Positions 40,430 to 49,372 of a DNA stretch of 64,000 bases are shown piece by piece. The DNA is taken from NCBI GenBank assembly GCA_009702455.1, contig WLIA01000003.1, positions 1 through 64,000 of the forward strand, given 5' to 3'. The translations under genes were made by a program, and so were the position numbers. The stretch is from Actinomycetota bacterium. GTDB lineage: Bacteria; Actinomycetota; Actinomycetes; Actinomycetales; Microbacteriaceae. The notes below the pieces were generated by a model. It did no database searches, had not been told where the DNA came from, and worked only from the letters and a program-made list of their open reading frames with translations. Positions within the stretch are counted from its first letter, which is position 1; every line of letters begins with the position of its first letter.

Positions 40430-41872
40430 CTAGCGAACCCGCACCGAGACCTGGCCGCCCAAATTCTTGTAATTCACCAGGGAGTAGTTTCCAATCATGC
40501 CATCGACATCGACAACCAGGTTGGCAGCCACAGGCCTATCTTCAGCGACAATCGTAAGAATCTTGGCGTTATCTACTCTGATTACAAGCATCGAGCTTGC
40601 AGCAATCACGCGTGCCACTCCATTAACCGTGACCTTCGCTGGCTCTTCGTTTGCGTTTACCACAGTCAACTTACTGATTCCTGTCGATGGAACGGTTAGC
40701 TGTCTTGAACCAACAAATGTTTCAGCCGCCTGTAGCCAAGTAAAGTCGGTGTTTGGCGACTTGGTTTTGTCTGTGCGCACAAGTCGAATTGAAGCCGTGA
40801 TTTTTTGATCAGCATTCAAAAACGCCGAGTAGTCACCATTGGCGAGTGCCGGAATCTCAAAGTCCTGAACAGTTTTCGCGGAAACCGAGTCCTGGATAAC
40901 TGTGCCAAAGGTTTTCTCAGTCGCGCCGATTATCTGCGCTGTGAAAGTTGCCGTGCTCTCTCCAGAGTTGAAAACTCGAAGCACAGGTGTCAGATCTGAG
41001 TAGTCAGGGTTCGAGGCCTTTAACTCAGCCGCATCGGCCGCACCCCTAATTAGGATGCCTGGTATGACCATTGACTCAGCAAAGACTGTTGCCGGCGAAA
41101 CGAAGTCGACTCCAGAATAGAGCAGACCGCGAACGGTTCGTTGTTGAAGCCATGCAGCGACGGCACCGCTCGAGCTAGATACATGTATTGCGAATGTTCT
41201 GGTCTCGGGAATCAGTGAGGAAAGCGGAACGACCGTCTGGGTACCGGCCGATATCGAGATTCCGCTTAACCCCGAAGCCTGAACCGGCCCACCCTCAGAG
41301 AAGACCTCCAGACTCACGGTGATATCGACAAGACTCGGATTAGCAAGCAGAAGCAGGGTTTCTCGACCAGTGGCAGAACTGCCGCCCAGCAACCAAATCT
41401 CCGGGCTCGGCGCTTGGCAAGAGGCAGCCAAGAGGCCATTCAGCCTTGGAGAAACGGCTTTTTGAACCTGACCGACGTTGATCATGGTGCTGCCCTGCTC
41501 GCCCGAATCACCTCTGGTTGCAAAAACCGTTCCATCCTGAGAAATGGTGTTGAAGGTCTCTGCCGAATAACTGTCGTAGTAACCGTCGGCAAGGTATCGC
41601 TGTTCGAATGTCTCGGCACCGGCGGCGACTGTTCCAAAAACATTTGCAGCACCAATACGGCTGAAGCTTCCAACTGATGTTCCGCTAGTACCTCCCGAAT
41701 TGATGGCCGCCCCAGGACAAATCAAATTCAAGTCTCTCGCCTGCACAGTGAGTTGTGGTGAATTGACAACTCGTCCTACTTGGATTGTTACCGGTGAGAC
41801 AAACACAGCAGCAACAGCGAGCACGAAAATAATGCCGAACAAACTCGTGAGACGCTTAATCATTGCCCTCAC
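40430..41872 (-). CDS. DUF5719-like secreted/membrane-anchored protein
   Basis: 480 aa, N-terminal signal/TM, beta-rich; downstream of a large GT2 protein. Confidence 0.65.
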   Translation of the reverse strand: MRAMIKRLTSLFGIIFVLAVAAVFVSPVTIQVGRVVNSPQLTVQARDLNLICPGAAINSGGTSGTSVGSFSRIGAANVFGTVAAGAETFEQRYLADGYYDSYSAETFNTISQDGTVFATRGDSGEQGSTMINVGQVQKAVSPRLNGLLAASCQAPSPEIWLLGGSSATGRETLLLLANPSLVDITVSLEVFSEGGPVQASGLSGISISAGTQTVVPLSSLIPETRTFAIHVSSSSGAVAAWLQQRTVRGLLYSGVDFVSPATVFAESMVIPGILIRGAADAAELKASNPDYSDLTPVLRVFNSGESTATFTAQIIGATEKTFGTVIQDSVSAKTVQDFEIPALANGDYSAFLNADQKITASIRLVRTDKTKSPNTDFTWLQAAETFVGSRQLTVPSTGISKLTVVNANEEPAKVTVNGVARVIAASSMLVIRVDNAKILTIVAEDRPVAANLVVDVDGMIGNYSLVNYKNLGGQVSVRVR

Positions 41873-44684
41873 CCGAATCTACAAAAATCTCAGATGAACT
41901 TGCGGCGCGCTTTCGTCGCGCGCTCGGAATCGCAAGTAACACGAACGAAATCAAGACAGCCAGTTGAATCAACTTGGTAATCGACCAGGGCGATGACTCA
42001 TCGCGTTCAAAGTCGGGGGCAAGATCGCGCACTCGCCAAATCTTGCCGAAGTCAGTTTCACCGGCGGCTTCGAGTTGTGCAATCGAATCGAAAGCAACTG
42101 AGAGTTTGGCATTGACGTTTATCTCTGCTTGATTTTGCGAGAGCGGTATCAAGACGTAGCCGATTGCATTTTGGCTCAGCGCCGAATCGATGTTTGAAGG
42201 GTTGCCTGAAACCATGTCTGCGACCAACTGGGCAACCTGTCGATACTCGGGCCCGGTGCTCTCGATGTCGGCCAGCGCAAAACGGTAGGCGATGCTGAGG
42301 TCTTCGAGTTGAACTCCATCGGCACCAACAAGTGAAGCTGAATAGCCGCTGCCTGAGGTGTCGGCCGACACTATGAGCACCTGCGCGGTTAACCCCGACT
42401 TCGCCTGCGCGTCGATTATGGCTGGCATGACCCTGCCGTCGGTGTAGGTGCCGGGGTTTGCGCTGAGCGCGGCAACGCCGGCCGACGGCAAAACCACGAG
42501 CGCAACCAGCAGAGCCGAAAGCGTTGCCGACGCCTGTCGCCGGTGAACCGAGTCGAGCCAAGCCGCGGTGGCGAGGGCCAATCCGAGACCCCAGAAGCCA
42601 AGCAGTGCCTGCCCAGAGCCATTGACGAAGTCGCCCGCCGACTGGCCGACGCCCGAGGCGACGAACTCAAGTTGGCTCACGAACCAGGCCATTGCCAGCG
42701 CTAAGAGGGAGAAACTGAGCACGCCGAAAACAGCCTTGAAGCGCGGCGAGAGCAGGGCCAAGAGAGCGGCAAAAACCAAGACCAAACCGGAACCCGCAGA
42801 GACCCATCCGAGAATTGATGAGTCGAGCGAACCAGAGACGAACTGCCAGAACGGCAACGAATCGGTTCGCAGCGGCACACCCGGATCTGCCAGCAGCGCA
42901 AGCGGCTGACCCTGGATGATCGCGAGGTAGACGAATATTGGCGCAAAGATGGCAAGCATCGGCAGTGGAACCCAAACCAGATAACCGAAGCGTCTCGGTC
43001 GCAAAATGAACACGGCAAGCAGCGCGAGCAAGCTCAGCGCAATCGTGTTTGGCGCAGCTGCCGACAAAACGGCAAGAAGCAAACCGGCCAAGCCAACCCA
43101 GGTAAAGGTCTGCTGCTTTGAGCGCACGGATATTTCTTTGCCGAGAAGTGCGACGCGTGAAACCGTGAACACGAGATAAGGCAGAGCGATCTGCGCGATA
43201 AGCGCTGGCAACCGCAAATCGTGCTGAGCCTGCAACACCGAGGGCCAGAGCGCATATGCCAAAGCAACCAAGTGACGAACGTGAGTCTTTGAGGTGAAAA
43301 TCGATGCGGCCTTGAAAGCGCCGAAGTATGTCAACGGCAGGGCGATGAAAAACAGAATCGCAATTGAAAGAGAAGGTGCCCAAAAAGTGATTGACCCGAG
43401 AAGGGTTAGCACCCAGACAAACGGATCGCTCGGCGCAACGAAGCCGTTAGCAATCGGATGCCAACTCGCCCCCGCCCTGCGAAATAGATCGAACCAGTTT
43501 TGGTTCATCGAAATTGTCGAGCCGCCGTTGATGGCATTGCCGAGTGGCCAGAATGAATAAGAAATTGCGAGCAAAGCCGCGACAAACCAAAGCCCTCGAG
43601 CCTGAACAAATGACTTGGATGTGCTAACAGCACCGAGAAGCAACTGCTCGGTGTTTGGAGCCGAACCATCGAGTTGGTCGCGTTCGGCAAGCGCGGCGTG
43701 AGCCTCTATTCGGGCTTCGATTTCGTCTTGCTCTTGGTTGCGCCGACGGTCGTCACGCACCTGCTGTTTGGTTGCATACAGCGAGGCGAATGCGAGGCGG
43801 GCCGAGCGTGAAATTTTTCGCCTTGCCCGCAGCCTAGCCAGAATTGTGAAGCCAGCCCAAAAGGCCGCAGACAACTCGCCTACTATGCGATCTGGTCGCT
43901 TGGCCCAGATGCGTGCGACAACGCGGGCCAGGGTAATCAACGGCAGTGCCAGCCAGAAAAGCAGAGCGAGCCAAAGCGGAGACCAGCTGAGACGCAACTG
44001 AATCTCGGCCCTGCGCATGGCCGTCTTGGTTGTAGTGGCGAGCCAAGAGCGCTTGCGCTGGGCATTGAGAGACAGCAACGCGTGCGCCACTCTTGCGTGC
44101 GGTGCCACAACAACCCGGTAGCCCTTGGCACGTGCTCGCATTGAGAAGTCGATGTCGGCGGCGAGCATAGGAATCTTGTCGGTAAGGCCGCCGAGCTCTA
44201 GCCAGACACTTCGCTTCACTAGCATGCCGGCTGTGCCGACAGCCAAGACGTCTGACATCGAGTCGTGCTGAGACTGGTCTAGCTCGTTGCTCACCAAACT
44301 AAAGAGTTTGCCGCGCGGGGTGAGAGTGAGTCCCTGCTGAACTATCTTGCGGGTGTCTTGCCAGTCGACCTGCTTCGGGCCGATAACCGCAACCGAAGGT
44401 GAAACTTCTGCCAGCGCAAGAAGTTGCTTTAGCGCATCGGCGAGCGGAGCGCTGTCGTCGTGCAGAATCCAAAGCCATTCGCTTTGCGGTGAGACTTTTT
44501 CGGCTGCAAAACGCAACGAAGCGGCAAGGCTGACGTCACCGATTGAGAATTGTGCGCCTTGAGCGCTGCCGGTTTCAACGTGAATTACTTCATCGACCGG
44601 TTGATTTTGAATTGCTGCAAGTGTTCGCGATAAAAACTCAGCAGAATCGTGACTTATCACGATTGCAGAAACGAAGGTTTTCAT
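41856..44684 (-). CDS. Large membrane GT2-family glycosyltransferase
   Basis: 942 aa; N-terminal GT2 (AIVISHDSAEFLSRTLAAIQNQPVDEVIHVETGS..WLWILHDDSAPLADALKQLL), many TM segments. Confidence 0.88.
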   Translation of the reverse strand: MKTFVSAIVISHDSAEFLSRTLAAIQNQPVDEVIHVETGSAQGAQFSIGDVSLAASLRFAAEKVSPQSEWLWILHDDSAPLADALKQLLALAEVSPSVAVIGPKQVDWQDTRKIVQQGLTLTPRGKLFSLVSNELDQSQHDSMSDVLAVGTAGMLVKRSVWLELGGLTDKIPMLAADIDFSMRARAKGYRVVVAPHARVAHALLSLNAQRKRSWLATTTKTAMRRAEIQLRLSWSPLWLALLFWLALPLITLARVVARIWAKRPDRIVGELSAAFWAGFTILARLRARRKISRSARLAFASLYATKQQVRDDRRRNQEQDEIEARIEAHAALAERDQLDGSAPNTEQLLLGAVSTSKSFVQARGLWFVAALLAISYSFWPLGNAINGGSTISMNQNWFDLFRRAGASWHPIANGFVAPSDPFVWVLTLLGSITFWAPSLSIAILFFIALPLTYFGAFKAASIFTSKTHVRHLVALAYALWPSVLQAQHDLRLPALIAQIALPYLVFTVSRVALLGKEISVRSKQQTFTWVGLAGLLLAVLSAAAPNTIALSLLALLAVFILRPRRFGYLVWVPLPMLAIFAPIFVYLAIIQGQPLALLADPGVPLRTDSLPFWQFVSGSLDSSILGWVSAGSGLVLVFAALLALLSPRFKAVFGVLSFSLLALAMAWFVSQLEFVASGVGQSAGDFVNGSGQALLGFWGLGLALATAAWLDSVHRRQASATLSALLVALVVLPSAGVAALSANPGTYTDGRVMPAIIDAQAKSGLTAQVLIVSADTSGSGYSASLVGADGVQLEDLSIAYRFALADIESTGPEYRQVAQLVADMVSGNPSNIDSALSQNAIGYVLIPLSQNQAEINVNAKLSVAFDSIAQLEAAGETDFGKIWRVRDLAPDFERDESSPWSITKLIQLAVLISFVLLAIPSARRKRAASSSEIFVDSGEGND

Positions 44685-44705
44685 CGTTGCGGCTTTCGCC
44701 GAATG

Positions 44706-45011
44706 TTACGCGCGCTTCTTTAGCTTGCGTCGCTCGCGTTCTGAGAGGCCGCCCCAAATGCCGAAACGCGCATCGTTCTTTAGTGCGAACTCGAGGCACT
44801 GTGCTCGAACGTCGCAGCTCTCACAAATCTTTTTGGCTTCGCGAGTCGAGCCACCTTTTTCAGGAAAGAAAGCTTCTGGATCGGTCTGCGCACAAAGTGC
44901 GTCTGCCTGCCATGCCAGTGGGTCGTCATCGCCATCGCCGTAAGCACGAGAGACGCCAAGATTCACCGGGTCTTCGAACCAATTCCTCGGTGCGTCGTTG
45001 CGATCATCCAT
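44706..45011 (-). CDS. whiB2: WhiB-family regulator (WhiB2/WhmD-like)
   Basis: C...CESCDVRAQCLEFALKNDARFGIWGGLSERERRKLKKRA; alternative ATG at 45023. Confidence 0.9.
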   Translation of the reverse strand: MDDRNDAPRNWFEDPVNLGVSRAYGDGDDDPLAWQADALCAQTDPEAFFPEKGGSTREAKKICESCDVRAQCLEFALKNDARFGIWGGLSERERRKLKKRA

Positions 45012-45167
45012 GAGTATTCCCATCCCAGATGATCGTCGATCACCCTTGATTACTTTCTTCTGTGTAATTACACCGATGTTATTCGCTCGTGTCAAGTTGT
45101 GAATCGCCCAAACTCAACCTCATATTGAGGCTTAGGCTATTGGGCTGCGGGTCGGTAACCTAGGCAA

Positions 45168-46136
45168 ATGAGCATTCTTGTGACCGGTGGCGCTGGATAT
45201 ATAGGCTCCCACGTCGTTCGGCTGCTTCAGCAGCAGGGTCAAGACGTCGTCGTCATCGATGACCTTTCGTCTGGCTCTCAGCAGCGAATAGGCTCTGCCA
45301 AGCTCGTGGCTCTCGATCTAGCCGCTGAAACAGCCACCCAAAAACTGGTCGCGCTCATCGAAGCCGAGTCGGTTGAAGCAGTGATTCACCTGGCCGCCAG
45401 AAAACAGGTTGGCGAATCGGTTAGCAAACCCGAGTGGTATTTCGAACAGAACATCGGTGGCATGGCCCACCTGCTCGAAGCGATGCGTCTAACCAAAGTG
45501 AACAAAATGGTTTTCTCAAGCAGCGCTGCAACCTACGGAATGCCAGACACCGATTTCGTCAAAGAAGATTTCGATTGCAAGCCAATCAATCCTTATGGTC
45601 AGACCAAATTAATTGGCGAGTGGATGACTGCCAATGCCGAACGAGCCTGGGGTTTGCGTGCCGTGAATCTTCGCTACTTCAACGTTGCCGGCGCTGGTTG
45701 GCCAGATCTAGCCGACACAGCAAAAATGAATCTGGTGCCAATAGTTTTCGACGCGCTGGCTTCGGGCAAAGCACCCGCGGTTTTCGGCACCGACTATGAC
45801 ACCGCAGATGGAAGTTGCGTTCGAGACTACGTGCACGTTCTCGATCTGGCAGAAGCACACCTAACTTCACTCGACTATTTGGCACGTGACGATCGCAAGC
45901 ACAGCACATTCAATGTCGGCACCGGAGTTGGCGCCAGCGTGCTTCAGGTTTTGAACGAAATCAAACGTGTTTCAAAAATCGACTTCGAGGTTGAGATGCA
46001 ACCGAGACGACCTGGTGACCCGCCATACCTCTGTGCCGATGTGTCCCGCATAAAGAGCGAACTCGACTGGTCTGCAAAACGCGGTCTTGCCGAAATCATC
46101 GAGAGCGCTTGGAACGCGCGCTCAGCCGCCAACTAG
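45168..46136 (+). CDS. galE: UDP-glucose 4-epimerase
   Basis: 322 aa; ILVTGGAGYIGSHVVRLL, SSSAATYGMP, NPYGQTK. Confidence 0.95.
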   Translation: MSILVTGGAGYIGSHVVRLLQQQGQDVVVIDDLSSGSQQRIGSAKLVALDLAAETATQKLVALIEAESVEAVIHLAARKQVGESVSKPEWYFEQNIGGMAHLLEAMRLTKVNKMVFSSSAATYGMPDTDFVKEDFDCKPINPYGQTKLIGEWMTANAERAWGLRAVNLRYFNVAGAGWPDLADTAKMNLVPIVFDALASGKAPAVFGTDYDTADGSCVRDYVHVLDLAEAHLTSLDYLARDDRKHSTFNVGTGVGASVLQVLNEIKRVSKIDFEVEMQPRRPGDPPYLCADVSRIKSELDWSAKRGLAEIIESAWNARSAAN

Positions 46137-47272
46137 TCTTTGCCGATTGCAACAAACGCGGTGCCACTGCCGGCAAAAGTTGTCAGTCTGGCTTCGCGCG
46201 AACTAAAGGCAGCCTCACCCCGCTGAAGCACAAGTCGCTCACCGAGACTGTTGCTAACCGCAACCTCGCCGGCGGTGCAGAGAATCACTGCGTCTTCGCC
46301 GAGCTGCAGGTCGGCTAGAACCCTCTGCCCGCTTGGCTCAACCCGATAGAGAATGAAGTCTTGGGCTTCGGTTTGAAACTCAACCAACCCGGCCGCAATC
46401 TCGGTTTGCTTCACGAATTCGACCGCGAAGCTGTCAAACTGCACGACGCGCTCGAGCTCGACCACATCGATGTGCTTGGTGGTGAGCCCGCCCCGCAAAA
46501 CGTTGTCAGAAGCAGCCATGATCTCAACACCAAGGCCAGATAGATAGGCATGGATGTTGCCGGCCGGTAAATAGAGTGCCTGGCCGGGCTGAAGATGCAC
46601 GTGGTTCATCATCATCGCGATGAACACTCCAGGGTCACCCGGATAGATTGCGTTGAGTCGCATGCACAGCTCGAACCTCGAATCGAAGTCTGCGAGCGCG
46701 GCCAATGCCACCGACAAGACTCCGAAGTTTGCTCGTGAATTCAGCAGGTGCGAGAAGAGCGCTCGCAGCGATTCGTTCAAGAGTTCGTGCCAATGGGCCG
46801 CAGCGGCTTTTAGATCTTCGGCTGCCGGATAGCTCTGAATGTCTTCGAGCAACTCGCGAATGTACTCTTCTGTTCGAAAACCGCAGAGCGCTTCAAATTC
46901 TGAGAGGGCCACAATCATCTCCGGCTTGTGACCGGCATCCTTGTAGTTTCGATGCGCAGCCGTTAGCGATATGCCCGCCTGGTTCTCGCGATTGAAACCC
47001 TCGACGGCCTGCTCGATGTTTGGGTGTGCCTGAATCGATAGCGGCGAATCGGCAGCCAAAATCTTCAGCAAGAAACTGAGCGGTTGCCCGTCACGAAGGT
47101 CGAGCAGGGTCTTTGATTGATCTTTAGAATCTTTGGCCATTGAACTTGGATGGGTGCCGAACCAGATTTCGGCCATCGGCTGGCCGGTTGCCTCGATAGC
47201 TAGGTGTTCGCTAATCAGGGTGCGTGACCCCCAGGCGTATGGCATGGCCTGGTTGGTGATTTTGCGAATCAA
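46133..47272 (-). CDS. manA: Mannose-6-phosphate isomerase, class I (TTG start proposed)
   Basis: MPYAWGSRTLISEHLAIEATGQPMAEIWFGTHPSS, FLLKILAADSPLSIQAHPN. Confidence 0.92.
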   Translation of the reverse strand: MIRKITNQAMPYAWGSRTLISEHLAIEATGQPMAEIWFGTHPSSMAKDSKDQSKTLLDLRDGQPLSFLLKILAADSPLSIQAHPNIEQAVEGFNRENQAGISLTAAHRNYKDAGHKPEMIVALSEFEALCGFRTEEYIRELLEDIQSYPAAEDLKAAAAHWHELLNESLRALFSHLLNSRANFGVLSVALAALADFDSRFELCMRLNAIYPGDPGVFIAMMMNHVHLQPGQALYLPAGNIHAYLSGLGVEIMAASDNVLRGGLTTKHIDVVELERVVQFDSFAVEFVKQTEIAAGLVEFQTEAQDFILYRVEPSGQRVLADLQLGEDAVILCTAGEVAVSNSLGERLVLQRGEAAFSSREARLTTFAGSGTAFVAIGKD

Positions 47273-47352
47273 ATCGTTACGACCTTTATCTAGTTGGCTT
47301 AAGGCTACTGAATAGACTGAATTCGCCCTAGTTCGGGTAGACAGGCAATTCA

Positions 47353-48738
47353 ATGAACGCGATGACGCAACCAATCCGGGTGATTCTGAACACCCGCGAG
47401 CCTGGTTTTCGCGCAAAAACCTACCTTTCCTATGTTGCGCTTTTTACCCTGCTTGCCGGTGACGCCGTTCGCTACTCAATCGGCTGGTGGGGTTGGGGCA
47501 TTCTGCTGGGCTTGCTCTTCGGCGTTACCCTCTACTACTTCTTTACCGGCGAGCCAAAACGCATCTTCAAGCAAATCCCCTGGTCGCTAGCCGCACTGCT
47601 GGTGCTAATGCCAATCAGCATCATCTACTCGAACTACCAGATGTTCTCGGCTATCGCTTCATTCGCGCAGTATGCCACCACTCTTTTTGGTCTCTTTCTG
47701 GTGGCGGCATTTAGCTGGCGTCACCTGCTGCGCATTTTCAGCAATGTGGTCAGGGTCATACTGGTGGCATCGTTGGCATTCGAATTCGTGGCAGCTGCAA
47801 TAGTGCGCGGCCCAATCGCCCCAGTTTTCAAGAATTACGAGGGCGACACTCCCCCGGCGCCTGCCTTCTACTGGACTCGCGGTCACCTTTTCGAAGGCGA
47901 TCGCATTCAGGGCATCGTCGGAAACTCAAACATCTTGGCGTTCATTGCAATGATCGGTCTGGTTGTCTTTGCAATCGACTACGCCGTCTCGACGACTCCC
48001 AAGTGGCTGAGTGCCAGTTCGTTTGCTCTTGCCGCTTCTATGTTTCTGCTGTCGAAGTCTGCTGGCGTTGGCTTCGCAATCGCTGCGATTGCGGTTGCTG
48101 CGGTGGTTGCCCTGGCCGTCGAAGGTAAAGATCGCGATCTTCGACACCGCATCTATCGCTGGGTGTGGGCCTGCGCGGGCGTTATTGCGCTAGTCGTATT
48201 GCTAAATCGCGCCGAGGTTTTTGCATTCTTTGGCAAGACACCAGACATGACGGGTCGAAGCTCAATTTGGCGCAAGGTCTTGGAGCTAATCTTCGATCGG
48301 CCAATCCAGGGCTGGGGTTGGATTTCACACTGGATGCCTGGCGTGAAACCCTTCGACGGCTTGGTCGTCATAGACAGCGTTCCCTACTACCAAGCGCACA
48401 ACGCCTACCTAGACATGTGGTTTCAACTCGGAGCCATCGGGCTGCTGCTGCTGCTGATTCTGATCACGGTCACCTTCGTGAAACTTTGGCGACTCGGCGT
48501 TCGCCACACGAATCCGCTCTACCTCTGGCCGATGCTGGTCTTCTTTGGGCTGCTGGCTCAGAACCTCACAGAGAGCAGAATGCTGCTAGAAATTGGCTGG
48601 GTGCTTTTGGTTCTGATGGCTGTGAAAGCCAACGATCCCGAAGATTCTCTAGAACCGCGAGGCAAGACGCCTAAAAGAGCTCGTTTGCTCGGTCGAGGTC
48701 TTCGGCGAAATCAATCTCAACCGCGTAGAGATCGCTGA
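47353..48738 (+). CDS. O-antigen ligase/polymerase (Wzy/WaaL-like) membrane protein
   Basis: 461 aa, ~10 TM, GRSSIWRKVLELIFDRPIQGWGWISHWMPG...AHNAYLDMWFQLG. Confidence 0.85.
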   Translation: MNAMTQPIRVILNTREPGFRAKTYLSYVALFTLLAGDAVRYSIGWWGWGILLGLLFGVTLYYFFTGEPKRIFKQIPWSLAALLVLMPISIIYSNYQMFSAIASFAQYATTLFGLFLVAAFSWRHLLRIFSNVVRVILVASLAFEFVAAAIVRGPIAPVFKNYEGDTPPAPAFYWTRGHLFEGDRIQGIVGNSNILAFIAMIGLVVFAIDYAVSTTPKWLSASSFALAASMFLLSKSAGVGFAIAAIAVAAVVALAVEGKDRDLRHRIYRWVWACAGVIALVVLLNRAEVFAFFGKTPDMTGRSSIWRKVLELIFDRPIQGWGWISHWMPGVKPFDGLVVIDSVPYYQAHNAYLDMWFQLGAIGLLLLLILITVTFVKLWRLGVRHTNPLYLWPMLVFFGLLAQNLTESRMLLEIGWVLLVLMAVKANDPEDSLEPRGKTPKRARLLGRGLRRNQSQPRRDR

Positions 48739-49363
48739 TATCTACCGCTTTGAAGCGAAGGCCATCGTTCTCGATTGCTAACTCGATGCCACGCTCGAAA
48801 TAATCTTGGTCATCGACTTCGATAAGTCGCTTGATTAGCGCAGCCTTGTCTTGGCTGGCAACAAAGTTAATTCCAACCGCTTCGCCGAGGCCGCCGACAA
48901 CCTGCTTTGAAAGTTCGGCAATAAAGCCCGAGTCATCGAGGGTGTATTTGACTTCTTCATCGCTAACCTTCGACTGGTTGACAACAACGAACGACTGATT
49001 CGATTCGATGAATTCGGTTACGCGAACCAAAACCTGCGGGTCGAAAACAACATCACCGTTCAACCAAAGCACGCCGCCGTCGCCAGAGGCTTGAAGTGCC
49101 TTCAGCAAACTCTTTGAGGTGTTGGTCTGGTCGAAGAATTCGTTGTAGACGAAGGTTGCCTCAGGAAATCTCTCGATGATTGCTTCGAGCTTGAAACCCA
49201 CAACAATCATGACGCGGTAACTTTCGCCGAACGCGGTCTTGAGGTTGTCGATCTGCTGCTTCATGATCGAGCGGCCATCGCGCAGCTCGGTCAGTGGCTT
49301 TGGAAGTGGTCGCGCTAGTCGCGTTCCCATTCCGGCGGCAAGAATAACAACCTGTTTAGACAT
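48671..49363 (-). CDS. Nucleotidyltransferase (LicC/choline-phosphate cytidylyltransferase-like)
   Basis: 230 aa; QVVILAAGMGTRLARPLPKPLTEL. Confidence 0.82.
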   Translation of the reverse strand: MSKQVVILAAGMGTRLARPLPKPLTELRDGRSIMKQQIDNLKTAFGESYRVMIVVGFKLEAIIERFPEATFVYNEFFDQTNTSKSLLKALQASGDGGVLWLNGDVVFDPQVLVRVTEFIESNQSFVVVNQSKVSDEEVKYTLDDSGFIAELSKQVVGGLGEAVGINFVASQDKAALIKRLIEVDDQDYFERGIELAIENDGLRFKAVDISDLYAVEIDFAEDLDRANELF

Positions 49364-49372
49364 GCGACAAGT

